From Panaeolus papilionaceus (Eukaryota > Basidiomycota > Agaricomycetes > Agaricales), in assembly GCA_015501605.1 (NCBI GenBank), contig JADNRZ010000004.1:124001-188000 (forward strand): 64,000 nucleotides of DNA, given 5' to 3'. The notes beneath the pieces are model-generated. The model saw only the letters and a list, made by a program, of their open reading frames with translations, made no database searches and was not told the DNA's origin. The position numbers and the translations under genes are program-made. Below, in pieces: positions 12,810 through 25,000 of the stretch. The number at the start of each line of letters is the position of its first letter. Within the stretch, counting starts at the first letter, position 1.

Positions 12810-13029
12810 TAATAAGTAGTGATTTGACTCTTTTCCAGGTTGTTGTATACATAGTACATACCCTACTTAGCATTTTTCTCTTTTTAATTTATTTACTTGT
12901 GGATTACGTAATAAATGGGAAATATATGAACACTGCGGACATGATGCCTTTGAATGACAGTGACAACACAACGTTTGTGCAACCACACTACCAGTACTAC
13001 TTGACTATCCAGCGCTTATTCAGTATACC

Positions 13030-13591
13030 ATGCCAGCTGGGCTCCGAAGTAATGTTATTTATTAAAATCTTCATAACAATTGTTCACTAAATTCCTTGAA
13101 AACTCAATAGCCGTCATCCTTCTCTCCTTTGTCCTTGCTCTTGGTTTCCTTCTCATCATCTTGTCATGTGCACTTTGGTCAAACTGGCTACCCCTGCTCG
13201 TTGGTGCGTCAATTCTTACTATATATCTTTTCTCTATTGATTCACCTCTATTACAGCCCTCACTTTTGTTCTTGCCCCACTTCCGAATGCGCTCTTCTCA
13301 CATTGCGGCTCTGATGAATTGTCAGGCTATGAGAACACCGCAGCGATTGACCTTGGACGCTTCATTACGGCGATGTTCGTCGTGACAGGCTTTGCTCTCC
13401 CTATTGTCCTAGCACATTCTTCGGTTATCGACTCTAAAGCATGCGCCATGTCTATCGCAGGAGGAGGGTAAGTATTTACAAACCCGTTGCATCATCATGA
13501 CTGACGAACAACTGCCCACCATAGACTGGTATACGCAACTATTATGGCATACTCTGCTGCCTTCAGACAAGAAGATTCTGAATACGACTAA
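13030..13591 (+). CDS. VPS55: VPS55 / LEPROT-family endosomal membrane protein
   Basis: Small four-helix membrane protein that works with Vps68 in late-endosome-to-vacuole traffic. A 19-nt first exon (13030-13048, MPAGLR plus one base) joins 13111 to give MPAGLRTVILLSFVLALGFL. Later exons give IILSCALWSNWLPLLV, LTFVLAPLPNALFSHCG, ENTAAIDLGRFITAMFVVTG, ALPIVLAHSSVIDSKACAMS and LVYATIMAYSAAFRQEDSEY ending in D. Length is about 135 residues, matching the family. The longer reading that starts with TTG at 13080 would read through the intron and is not favoured. Its stop is only 60 bp from the convergent TRS120 stop. Confidence 0.9.
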
Positions 13592-13651
13592 TTATGAAGA
13601 GGTTAAACCTGTTATGTTGTGTGTATTATGTTTGTAGCTTTTACCAGATGA

Positions 13652-16600
13652 CTACTGGTTGCTTGAATCGGACCTCTTAACAACTACCGTTCTATGTGCC
13701 CTAACCACTCTACTCTCCGCGTCTGGTGCTTCAGTGCATCTGACCCGAGCCGATATATCAACCCGCCCCAAAGATAAGAAACACAGCGATATAGATATTT
13801 CCCGGGATTGGCCAGCTTGTAAACGACCGACAGCGAGTTCGCTGAGCACGCCTTCATAAACAACATATTCCGCTGGGCTTATATCCAGATCCATGGTGAA
13901 CACCGCAGCAGACGCTATATAATCATCAGATTGTTGTCCAGCTCAAATCGATGCCACTTACGCAGTGAGTTCCAAACAGTCGCGTACAGCGTAACAAATT
14001 CGTTTGGTTCGGCATGGTAATGGCCGACAACAGGCCCCTCTGACCCCGTCTTCGTATCCAATCTCAGTTGTATTCTCGCGATTTCCAGACGCAGAGTATC
14101 AAGCATAGACAAGGTCATTCTTTGCTCCCTGAATGACAACTCCCCCGAGCGAGTCCCCCCAGTCTAATCAAATGATGAGGGGTGTGAACAACATGCAGCC
14201 AAATTCACCTACCTCATGCCAATCACATTGAACAAATTTGAAGAGTTCCTCTCGATACCAAAATAGTTCCCTTTGAAGCTTCTGCTCGGGATGCGATAAT
14301 GAGGACTGTGTGACAACGAACTGTCTGTCAGAGAGCGTCGGAATGGGCTTCAACAATGTATCTGCATCCAACAACATCTTTTGTATAGGAATGACAAGCC
14401 TAGCAATTTTTTCTGTCCTGTTCAGCATGCAGACTACCCAAAAAATATTACACACACACACCTCGACACAGATCCGGGTGGAATGATCGTCTTGGACGTT
14501 GCAACAGTTTCGTCCCCGTGGGTCCTGCGCAAAGTGACATCGAAGGGTGAACCATACGTGTTACGAACCTCGATGGAAAACAGGCACCAACCCGAGGAAT
14601 CGTCGACGCGTAAATAATCACGATCACTGGACCCCAGCAACCCTTCTGAAGATTTAGGGTATGACGGAAATGGTAAGATATCCATACCACCGCACTCCAG
14701 CATCTGATAGACAGTGACCATCAATGGATAAGATACCCGGCGAACATGGAATACATCAGAACCGTCCTCGTCGTCTTCTCCTACGTGGGCATATGAGACA
14801 TGGATCGTACCATTAGTACTAGAAGCACCAGTTAAACGTGCATGGATGTGTGACTAGGTAAGAAACGCACCATCCTACTTTACCGAAGCATTGAAGAGTC
14901 ACTGTGAGATTCTGGTTTGGTGCAATCGTCATGATGTCGCTCGGTATCCACGAAAATACAGGACTGTTGATCAACTGATATTCTGTTTCGTATGTTTCAA
15001 ACACCGATAAACCGCCTTCTGACAGTGCTTTCTGGGCCGGCTCTATTGTGGAGTCTTCGAATGAGAATCGCAGGAAGTCGACAAGAATAGGAGATACGTT
15101 TTCTAGAGTGATTCGAATGGTTGATCTGGTAGAGCACTATCAACAAATATCCTTGACATCAGCAAATGCTGGTGGTCTTACCTTTCGCCGTCGTAGAGCA
15201 TTAGGGCACCATGAGTGACCGAGCTCCTTCTGATACGCAGCAAAGGCTGCTCCGGAACAACGCGACACTCCAAAAACCGGAAGGGGGGGCGGCTGTCTGA
15301 AGATTTTGAAATGGCGGGATTAGGGGTAGAGTTATCTGTACTGAGCCCAAAACGTTTGTGTCGGCCAGTTTCTGCAAGAATTGCGCTCCGTTTCCTCGCT
15401 AGCCGTTCCTCTTCTGCGTCTGTGTACAGTGGTAAAATATATTCCCTTGCTATTCCACCTGGGGCCTGAACGATACAGCCACGAATTGTAAGTGTGCCTT
15501 TGGTCGTCGCTTTGCCTCGTAAAACCACCTGATGAAGTGAGGTAGCTGGAATGACAACTCGCTGTGACTGTGTCTCGAATGGAACACCAGATGTGCTGCC
15601 GAATTGTCAGCGTGGAGATCTAAAAAAATGGGCTGAGGTTTACCTCAACAAAATCTCTTGAAGCTCCAGATCAAATATATATGGATTCTGCAATGTTGCA
15701 GTAAACTCTAGCTGCTCGTTTTGAACCACAAGCGATTTGCCCTGTTACATTGGGTCCAGATTAATCTCTCTGTTTATCTGCAATCTGTTATGTACTTACC
15801 TGACTTGCTGCCGCTTTCCTCGGATTGTAGAGGAAAGGGTCTGTCAGACCTTGCAATAGAGGCTTAACGTCTACAACTTGATGCTGGATGGAACGTGGTT
15901 TCTCCATCGGTAATCGTATTGCAGGAAGTCTGTTCCGCTTCCCTTAAGCACTGCGTTGACGATTCGTATAACCGTACTCACGGCACGACAGATATACTGA
16001 TGATTGGTCGGCCAGACCAATAATCGACAGCTTTGGGTTCCCCTCTTCGGCGAGCAGTTATCATGGCTCGGCTTGCAGTGGTATACAAGTGATATTGATC
16101 ACCAGGAGTCAGGACGGACTGCAACGTTTTGAGGGAAGAAAGGGCAAATTGAGCCACAGCAGGAAAATCTAGCGATCATGTCAGACAAAATTGGGTGGCC
16201 ATCTTTGCGAACGATCTTCATACCTGGCAGAGCTTCAGCAACAGCAACCGCTTCCCTCACAACACCAACCTGAAGTTCCGGCCAGCCCCGCCTTTCATGT
16301 AATTCCTGTATAATGTCTTCATCGTAATCATTGAGCAAGGGAAGCTGATCAACTTTTGGTGTAGTTGAGCTTTCTAACAGGGCCACCGCTTCGATATTGA
16401 GACCAAGAACGCGGCAAACATACTTCAGGAGTTTAAGCACACTTTCGTTACCGCTGGAGCTCTCGCTGAGGCGAACACCAACCGCTCCCCAACCAGATCC
16501 GGAAACGTTATGAATACCCAGCCCAGCACTTTGAGGGACAGTCGAAGGATGGGTTACTCCATCCTCTTCTCGTCCACAAACCATCATATCCAGCAGGCAA

Positions 16601-18338
16601 CCAAGTACTTCTCGAAGGATGTAGGCTTCTTTTCGGTGATATCCTAAACAAGCATACAAACTTGCGGTCGCTTCCAATATCGAGATTCGTTCTCTTTGAC
16701 CCAGATGCAGCAGCCAAGGACCATGTACCTGGGTAAGAGAAGCCGAGATAAATGAGCGGGAGATACCAGTGATGGTGCTGAGGCGTTCCAAGTTCAAGAT
16801 ATTGTCCGGTTCATCGCCCGTCAAAGTGGGGGGGATATACGGCTTTGGTCCTGGTCGCAGCATAATGGTGTACGCCAGAGGTCCCCAACCTTTGGCTGAC
16901 CACACGCTGAATAACAACATTGATTGCTTGAGAACTGTGTTGCAATAAAGGTATGCGATCAATGAATGGGTTTGTTCGGTGTCGGGAACAGAAACCTTGA
17001 GGTATAAGTTGATGCTTTGTTGCAATTTATCATGAACGTCCGACCACGGGTCTCTGACTGCAGTAGCGGAATTTTGCTGCATACCAAAGTGAGGCCAAGC
17101 CAACGAAGTTTTTTATATTCTCACTTACCAAACCTTGTCCGACTGACCACGCATCTATTACTGTAATTGTAGCGATGCCCTCCATGGCGGTGGCTTGCCA
17201 TAATATATCATTGGTTCCTTTTAACAACTGGATGGCTTCGTTGTACCTGTATTCTGCTTTAGATGAGGACCAGTTGAAGACATAATACACACCATATCGC
17301 CGCATCTTCCGTCCGACCGGCCATAAGAAACAGATCTCCAAGAACTTTATAAAGCCTTCCATGTGAAGATGCCGTACCAATGGCACTGAGACGTTTCTTC
17401 TGTACTTGCACACCCAGACTCGGTTGACGCACATTGGCGGAAGTTGAGGCGTTACGCTTCAAAACAGGTGCTGCACTCAAAGTAAAGCCAGGTTTGGAAA
17501 CATCGGGAAGGCTGTAAGTAGCAGAAGATTGAGATGTGCGCGATGATAATCCGTTGATTGGAGATGGTAGCTCTGACAGTGGTGGAAGGGTGGGAAGGAG
17601 GCAAGCGTTAAGATATTCGTTACCAATAGGATTTTCTAAGGCGTCCATCTGAGAACAAAAAAAAAAGCGATTTCATACAGTAAACCAGCCTAGAATTAAG
17701 TGTTATGCTTACAAGAATACCAAGCTCTACAAGTATTTTTGAGCAGAAGTCCCCAAGCAAAGTCCCCAAGTGTAGTTTTCGATTTGCGATTCTAGGAACT
17801 ACGACCAGGTCTGGAATGTTTTCGACAGGATCGGAAGGACTTGTCGCGTCATCTTCTTCGAATAAGAAACATGATTTGACAAGAGGGTATAGATTGCCCG
17901 AAGGAAAGATATCCGATATTGTGGAATGAAACTGGTGGTGTAGTGATCGCAGAGAATGGCCTCCCTGCCGGGAGTTTGTGCCTATGCCGATTACTCCCAA
18001 TGGGAAATGGGATGGTCGAATCAAAGCTAGACTGGAGTGACTTTGAGGAGGTGGGTGCGTGGGGTAACTAAGATGCAAGTAACCAGTTGAGATTGGGTTT
18101 GGCAAGAAACGCGACACTAGAACTTGAATGTCAACATAAAGTCAAGATAACATGATGAAAAGAAGGGAAATATAATACCGTTGGCATCCTTGGTATCGAC
18201 TGGAATCTCAACAAGTCTTATTGACTCAAAACTGCGTAATTCACTTGCATAGGTCTCGTATGCAGGCTGGGCGATTAATCCAACGGGAACAAGTAAAATG
18301 CCAACTTGAGCAAGTGAAGCAAAGGCAGGTACTTCCAT
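13652..18338 (-). CDS. TRS120: TRAPPII subunit Trs120 (TRAPPC9 homolog)
   Basis: Large subunit of the TRAPPII complex, the exchange factor for Ypt31/Rab11 at the trans-Golgi. The start ATG at 18338 gives MEVPAFASLAQVGILLVPVG; a short first exon is followed by the diagnostic block TGYLHLSYPTHPPPQ and then HFPLGVIGIG. The middle (about 15960-17450) is helical and includes SRAEYRYNEAI-like TPR-type sequence and LGYHRKEAYILREVLGCLLD. The C-terminal half (about 13650-15800) is a series of beta-sandwich segments, and the end EYVVYEGVLSELAVGRLQAG matches the Trs120 C-terminus. Predicted length is about 1,300 residues, near the family norm. Divergent from DPM2 (239 bp between starts). Confidence 0.9.
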
Positions 18339-18577
18339 AATCCCTAAATTTCAAGTTTGTTGAAGAATGTTAAAGACTATGCAAACATTGGAACTAGTAA
18401 AAGCAAAATCAGTCAAATCAAAGAGTCAAGAGTCAAGGACGAACATAGATACAATACATTGCAATGAATTTAAGCCATTAAATATACATATCACGTGTTC
18501 ACTCTTAAATGTCATCCACGTCGATGGTCGAGGTCTCTTCAACTTGTACTTAAACTCTGAATCACCCTAGCCATAAG
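18339..18577. promoter_or_regulatory. Bidirectional promoter TRS120 / DPM2
   Basis: 239 bp between divergent start codons, AT-rich, with no ORF of note. Both genes act in the secretory pathway, so joint control is plausible but not shown by the sequence. Confidence 0.5.
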
Positions 18578-18959
18578 ATGGTAATTAAACATTTACTTTC
18601 GTTATTGAACCATTTTCATTCATATGTTTTTTCTTCAATAGGGATCTGCAGATAAAGCCTTGGGAACTATCATGCTGCTGGCAGCCTCATTCGTTTTTAC
18701 CTACTATACCACCTGGGCGCTACTATTGGTGAGTTAATATCTTCATATCACTTCATTGATCCCAACTCACATGCTATTCCAGCCCTTTTTCGATAAATCA
18801 AACCCTCTACACAATTGGTTTCCACCCAGGGAGTGGGCAGTTCGGTTGCCTGCCTTCATTCTGGTCGTTGGCCTTACAGCAATCGGTAGCTTCCTGGGGT
18901 CTACAATCATCAAAGAAAAGCGTAGGAAGGCGCAACAAGCCCGCCTGAGGACTGCATAA
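18578..18959 (+). CDS. DPM2: Dolichol-phosphate mannosyltransferase regulatory subunit DPM2
   Basis: Small ER membrane subunit that stabilises dolichol-P-mannose synthase, which supplies mannose for N-glycans, GPI anchors and O-mannosylation. The first coding exon appears to be just the ATG (18578-18580). It is followed directly by a donor GTAATT, with the acceptor CAATAG at 18641. The protein then reads M-GSADKALGTIMLLAASFVFT, YYTTWALLLPFFDKSNPLHN, WFPPREWAVRLPAFILVVGL and a basic C-terminus KEKRRKAQQARLRTA. It has two transmembrane helices and about 85 residues, as in human DPM2. The stop is 90 bp from the convergent neighbour's stop. Confidence 0.9.
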
Positions 18960-19049
18960 TTATTGTAAAATAATACCCTAATATTAATACCTATTTGTCA
19001 TCCTTCAGATACCCCAGACTCTACGATATCATTCACTTCTCCCTGCCCT

Positions 19050-22000
19050 TTACTTTCGTGCTCTTCCAGCATGCCCTATCATTCTGAGCTTCTCCGCTGC
19101 TATAAGCTCTTTACGGATTTGCTCCAGCATCGCATCAATAGGAACTTCAGTGGGCGGTTCGGAAATACTTCTCATCGCTCGTTGCAACTGGACGAATAGT
19201 TGTTCAATAGGTCTTCAAAATGTCGAATGAAATAGTTCACCTTTTGCGCAGTCAGGTCTCCTTGCGACATTGTCCGAAGACGATTTATAACAGAGATATG
19301 CTGTGAAGTGTCCAGAGCGACCGAGGTTCGCAATGAACGCATGTAAATGAACAGGTCTGCAATGGATGCCGATGTCAACGATATCAATGTCTAAACAGCT
19401 CATTAGATTATATGCCTGCAGACATAGATAATGAAAAAGTTGCATACAGAATAAAATGGCACTTGGGATTCCGTTTCCAGGACATTTAAAAACCCTTCGT
19501 ACGCAGACCAGAGCTCGCTCCACACGCTTGATATCATCCCTTCGCCACCAGAAGTACTTCGCGATTGAAAGTGCATCAATGTTAGCCATAACTTCATAGC
19601 TATATGCCCTTGGTTTACGTCGGTGGTAGCTGTTTCGAGAGATGTGATTCCGTAGTGTGCGTATCCCTTGAACAGAGTCGAGAATGCCCCGCTGAAAATA
19701 GTGAAATGATCCAAGAGGATCGACTTCCATTCCTCGTGAGGTCCATCCAGCGCAGTCAACAGCATGATATTCCAAGAGCGAAGAACTTGAGACAGCCTTG
19801 GTATTTTCTAATTTTGAATGTGAGGACGGCATTTGCTTCAAGACTAGAGAGGTCAAACCTCGGTAGGTAGTTCGATGCACTTCTGGAAAGAAATGGGGTC
19901 TTGAGATGCCGTTTGAAGCACCAATTTGGCAATAGCACTGCACGCATCGAATTCCTGTTCGATAGACTCCTCTGCCCAAGGGTGATGGTGCAAATAATTA
20001 CAGGCGTCCCATACCAAATTCGATTGGATATTCGACAGTGTAGTGTGCATGGATTGGTGTGATGTTGCCGCCATCAACGTCTACATCAAAGTCAGCGTAT
20101 ACTCGTCTATAATGGCTTTTAAAACTTGCATCTGTTGCGCTACCAATAGTAAGTGGGAGCATTTTCGTTTTCATTCGGTATCCATCCAATAGGATTTCAT
20201 ATACGATGCTAACCAGAACGCCCCGGGCATACTCTTGCGATTTTGTGTTTGCAGGTGATAGGAGCAAACTTTTCAAACATGCAGGTCCGACAGACAGTCG
20301 ATTGAGTGTTATTCTCAGGATGTTGTCGACAGAGGGCAGAATATCCTGATTACATCGTCATTTCGTCAGTGATGGCCCTTGTCAGGCAGCGTAACATCCT
20401 TACCTTTGCATTTTTTCTGTTATTCTGCAAAAGGACTGAAAGGATGGTGAAGATAGGTGTTGGATCTGGTTTCTCTATAGATCCATCCGAGAGCCTACGG
20501 GAGAGAAGGCTCAGCTGCTGCCCCGCGTCTAATATATCAAGTCAGAGCTTTGGATATGGATAATAGACAACGGGATTGACATACATGCCAATAGTTCCGT
20601 GTTATAAGCCTGACAATAGACTATGCACACAAACTTGCTGACATTGTTAAGGACTGTTTGATATGTCGAAGCGTCAACCTCGGGACCTCGGTTTAGCGTG
20701 TCTCGAAGAAGGAACTCAGCAAGTTGAGTATTATCTCCTTCCTTGCCAGTGCCGCCGGTGATGATCTGGGCGAGGACATGAAAGTACTCGTCTGGCAGTT
20801 GTCGCTAGCGTAAAAAAAAATTAGCAGTGTCGACTTCTGGGGTGTCGGTCAACTTACCTTCATCAAGCTAACCAAGAGGCCGCTCGAATTGAATCTAACT
20901 CAGCATTTTAGATGGATAATATAGTGAATATATAAGGTAAACCAAACGTTTGGAGCGTGCTGTTGATAAGCTGTTTCCCTTGAATCATCAGCGGGTCTTG
21001 CGAACTCAAAGTCTCTGACGAGATCTGAGTCCCAACCAATTCTAATATTGTGCTACATGGATATAAAAAAAAAATTGTGTCATGAAGAGTGCTAAACTGC
21101 AAAGTGGCCAGAAACTTACGTCACAACTGGACCTAGGAGGTTGTGCCATTTCTTGATACCGGCTGAACATATGGAGAGAGAGACTTGACGAAGCTCGTAG
21201 CTGACATCCTTAGCAATCAGTTCTGTTGTTCTAAGTACAGCGCGCCGGAACAAAGGCTGAAGGTGCTTCAATGTAGGATGGTCAAAGTCGTACTTGTGTA
21301 TCAGGATATATAGGGATTCCAAAACACTTTTGAGCGTCAAGACTGGCAGAGAGAGCAGATCTCTTAGAGTACTGATTAAAAGAAGGATTGCATCAATGAA
21401 GATGGTTCCGACCAGGGTATCGGAAGATTTTTCTTCTTGCCCTTCCGGTAGTCCAAGAGCCGGAAGAGGGAGGTCCACGTAGGAGGCGGTGTCAAACACA
21501 TGAGCCATTTCCTCGATGCATGGGTAAACAGATTCGTTTAACTCAGCAATGTCACTGAACTGAAGATAGAATGAATGTCCACTTGAGGTGGGGCTGATCG
21601 CCACTTTACTGAAACCAGACAACTGAACAAGATGCACTTTGATCTTCATGAGAGAAAATCCATCAATCTCAGTGCCGTTCGAAAGTAGCTGCAGTGCTAG
21701 CAGCACACACAAAACCTGAAGAAGTGGTAAGGTATGGCCGTAACGTATGCTGTATACCACCTCACCTTCAGCTGTATGAGATCCGTGTCATTGGGCATAG
21801 TCCCAGAGCGGGGCTTCTCTGACACATAGTTCTAAAAAAGCCGTTAGCACCATATGAAAGGATCGGTAAGTAGCAAACATGCCTCTTCGGTTCCATAAGA
21901 GGCATCAGGGTTTTTCGGTTCGAAATCGTACTCAACCAAAGTGTCGATTATAGCGTCCCATGGAACAACTGTAGAAATGTGAATCGTTGGCAGTTCGTTA

Positions 22001-25000
22001 AATCAGCAGACTCACCTTTCCAAGTGGGGAAATGAGGATGCAGCTGAATTAAAAACGAGAGGAGGCGGAGTCGGTCAGAAATAGGTGTTTTCAAAAGGGT
22101 CTCTTTCCAGCATTGCGATATGAGCTCAAAGTGAGCGGGAAGCAATGCTGCCGTGGACGCCCGAACTGATAGTCTGATTTCCTCCTGAAGGAATGGCGAT
22201 TAATGGGTGCGATTAATTTTTGGGTAAGCACCCACCTGAGGGTCTTGCCACAACGCCGAAAGGTACTGGTAGAATATCTCGACGACACTGGATCGCCATT
22301 GCCTTCCTTCTACCTCGAAGGCTGGGCTTGTGACATCTGACACCATGCGGAACAAGTGATTGAGATTCAGCAGCCTAGTACCAGAGTCGATATCGATGTT
22401 AAACTGTGAACATTATTGATGCCCTTTGTGTGCTTACTTGTTTTCTGTAGACACGTTACCATGAACCTTAGAGAGAAGGATCTCTTGAAAAGGTTCGCCG
22501 TCAATTAGAAGGCTACGAAGCAGAAGATTGGTCCTCGCTAGCGCTATGTCATCTCGTTGAATACCGTAGGCTTTCCATACGCTGCAATTCAATGAAAAGT
22601 AGTTGGTTGAGGGCACGATATAGAATAGAGACGGGGGAAAAGATGCATACCATGACGTAATGAGCTTTCCATTCCGCAGGATAAAATTATCCACCTCAAA
22701 AGCTTCAAGCAACGGGGATTCCATGAGGAAGACGTTGAAGAAGTGGATTAAAAAACATGAAACTTCTTCTACATTGCAGTCCAAGTAGGCTTGAAGTGCC
22801 GTTAAGATTTGCGGCTGTACGAATACTGGATCATCTGGGCGTGAGGGTCGATTCCCAATTTTCCTCCTGGGACACACATAAACCTGCAATTCTTGGGATA
22901 TAATGTGGCTACGGACCTGGAGGGCAATTCGTGGATTTCGTCCTCCTGGACAATCCCAGCTGATACGACACTCGATCTTTCACACCCGTATATTCTAAGG
23001 CATGATGCTAAAGAGTGTCGAATTATTCTCAAACTATCGAATAGAAAATACGAATTAGTTGTTGCGGGAGGTACTTTTCGAACTACGCACCCTGTGGCGA
23101 CGTCCGTACCCGTTACTAAGCATGCAGTAATCCTACTGGACATCTTTGCATGCATTTGAGAAATGACGTTCTGCAGTTCTTGTCGCCCCAAGGACCTAAT
23201 CCACAAAGACAACATCACGCATTCCGATAAAATAGATGCATCCTGGAGACAATGCGGTGAACTTGTTGATATCAAAGAAAGGAACTGAAGAAATATTTGT
23301 GTGGGTACTATGGCCCCTGAGCGGATGCACATAAGAAGACAGCGCAAGCTACGCGTTAGACCATCGTCCGCTTGGTCCGCTTGACTTATGATGGCCTGAA
23401 GAGGATCAATGAATGCAGATGTCGTAGAGAGTAAATCCATGTGAGTGCTCGAGCGTAGTTGTAAGGTTTCGTTCTCGTGTGCAAATAAGCGTTGAAGGGA
23501 GGGCATATACTTGTGTTCAGCGTAAGCTAACTCGGAGAAGTGTGTAACATGCCCTGATTCACAAACCTTGTGCTCCCATCCGAAAGCCACTGTCCTTTCC
23601 ATCCATAGCAGGAAAATAGGTTCAAACGAACTGAACAGCACAGAGTTCTGAGACAATTTGACAATGCAACGTAGGACCCGCTCGCGTTCTTCAAACGAGT
23701 CCTGGTAAATATATATATATATGTCAATAAATTATCAAGTGTGGATGTCATGAAACTGACATTTTGGAACGTCTTCTCATCCATGTTCGACAAGGAGCTT
23801 GGATCCGTGTTCCTTGTAGGGTCTGAGCAGACATCTACGATTATGCTGGTATAAAGTTCGGTATCCAGGTCGTGAAGCTCTCGGAGCCAGGGAACTGCGT
23901 ATCTCGAGAGCAAAGCACGTCTAGCAGCTACGTAGTCACCTCCATTATTCGCATGTGCACCAAGGCGGGAGTCGGAGGGTAGGGGCCAATTAGCAGGATA
24001 TCTGGACGCTGATACACCTGGCAGAGCACGTTGCCTTGCAACATATTCTCTTAAAACGATAGCGAGGTTGTGATCCTGTATTGAGACTAATCAGTATTCA
24101 TCCAGGGGGAAAAAAAAGGGGCTGTTACCTCGTCTAAAATCCAAAATAACACTTTTTCAGCAAGTCGCTTCAATGCATAATCCGACATCAACCCATTGGG
24201 CCATAGTCTTTTGGTCAGAAGCAGAAAACCAAACTCATTCGAGGAAAGGTCCAAATCGCCGAAGCAGGCTTCGATAGCAGACACGAGTGTTTCGACATTG
24301 ACGGATAAATCCAGGCCAAGGGGCAAGGGGAATATATAATTTGAGCCATCATCCACTCGCCCTGGAGCAAGATCTAATAGGGATGCGTGCATCATATGAT
24401 CTAGAACAAGCTGAGATACGGAGTCAGATCGAATGCCAAACTCCACTTTAAGGACTTCACGGATGGTGGAGGCCGAACGGGCTTCTTGAGGATGGGCTAC
24501 TGGTTCCTCTAGGCTCTCTAGTGCGAAGGGTTGCTGGACGCTTAGAAACTCTGAATTCGCAGGCTGTCCGGACGACAGAATTGAAGCCTTGAGACAGGTC
24601 GTAATATAGCACAAGTATGACCAATCGAACCACATTAACGGTCGGTGGTCTTTAGATATGTGGTTGTCCTCGAGGTACTGCTGTGTATAGGGAGAAGGAA
24701 TTGCGCCTATTCCGCGGACTACCTCGTCCAATGAATCAATAGCGTCATGGAGCTCGAATTTCCAAGTCTGCAAAGTCCGGTCATTGGTGTCTTGGCCATG
24801 GTCGGTGACGATTATAGATCCCATCGCTACACCATTCCTAAGATGCTGGAGTTGGATTCGAAGGGTGCCTAAATAAGCACCGGCCTCCTCGAAGGTAAGG
24901 TCAAAAAGCTGAGATCGCGAAAGTTTGAGGATGGGGTAATAAGCAACGCAACTATCTCGGAGCAAATCGCGCCCGATAGCAAGATGCTCCAGTGTCATGG

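Noticed and set aside
13080..13385. Reading of VPS55 from an upstream TTG
   Set aside because: It reads through the first intron and lacks an ATG; the spliced start at 13030 matches the family.
22893..23159. Plus-strand 88-codon ORF opposite the giant gene
   Set aside because: Shadow of the minus-strand coding exon (Leu/Ser-rich reading, no domain).
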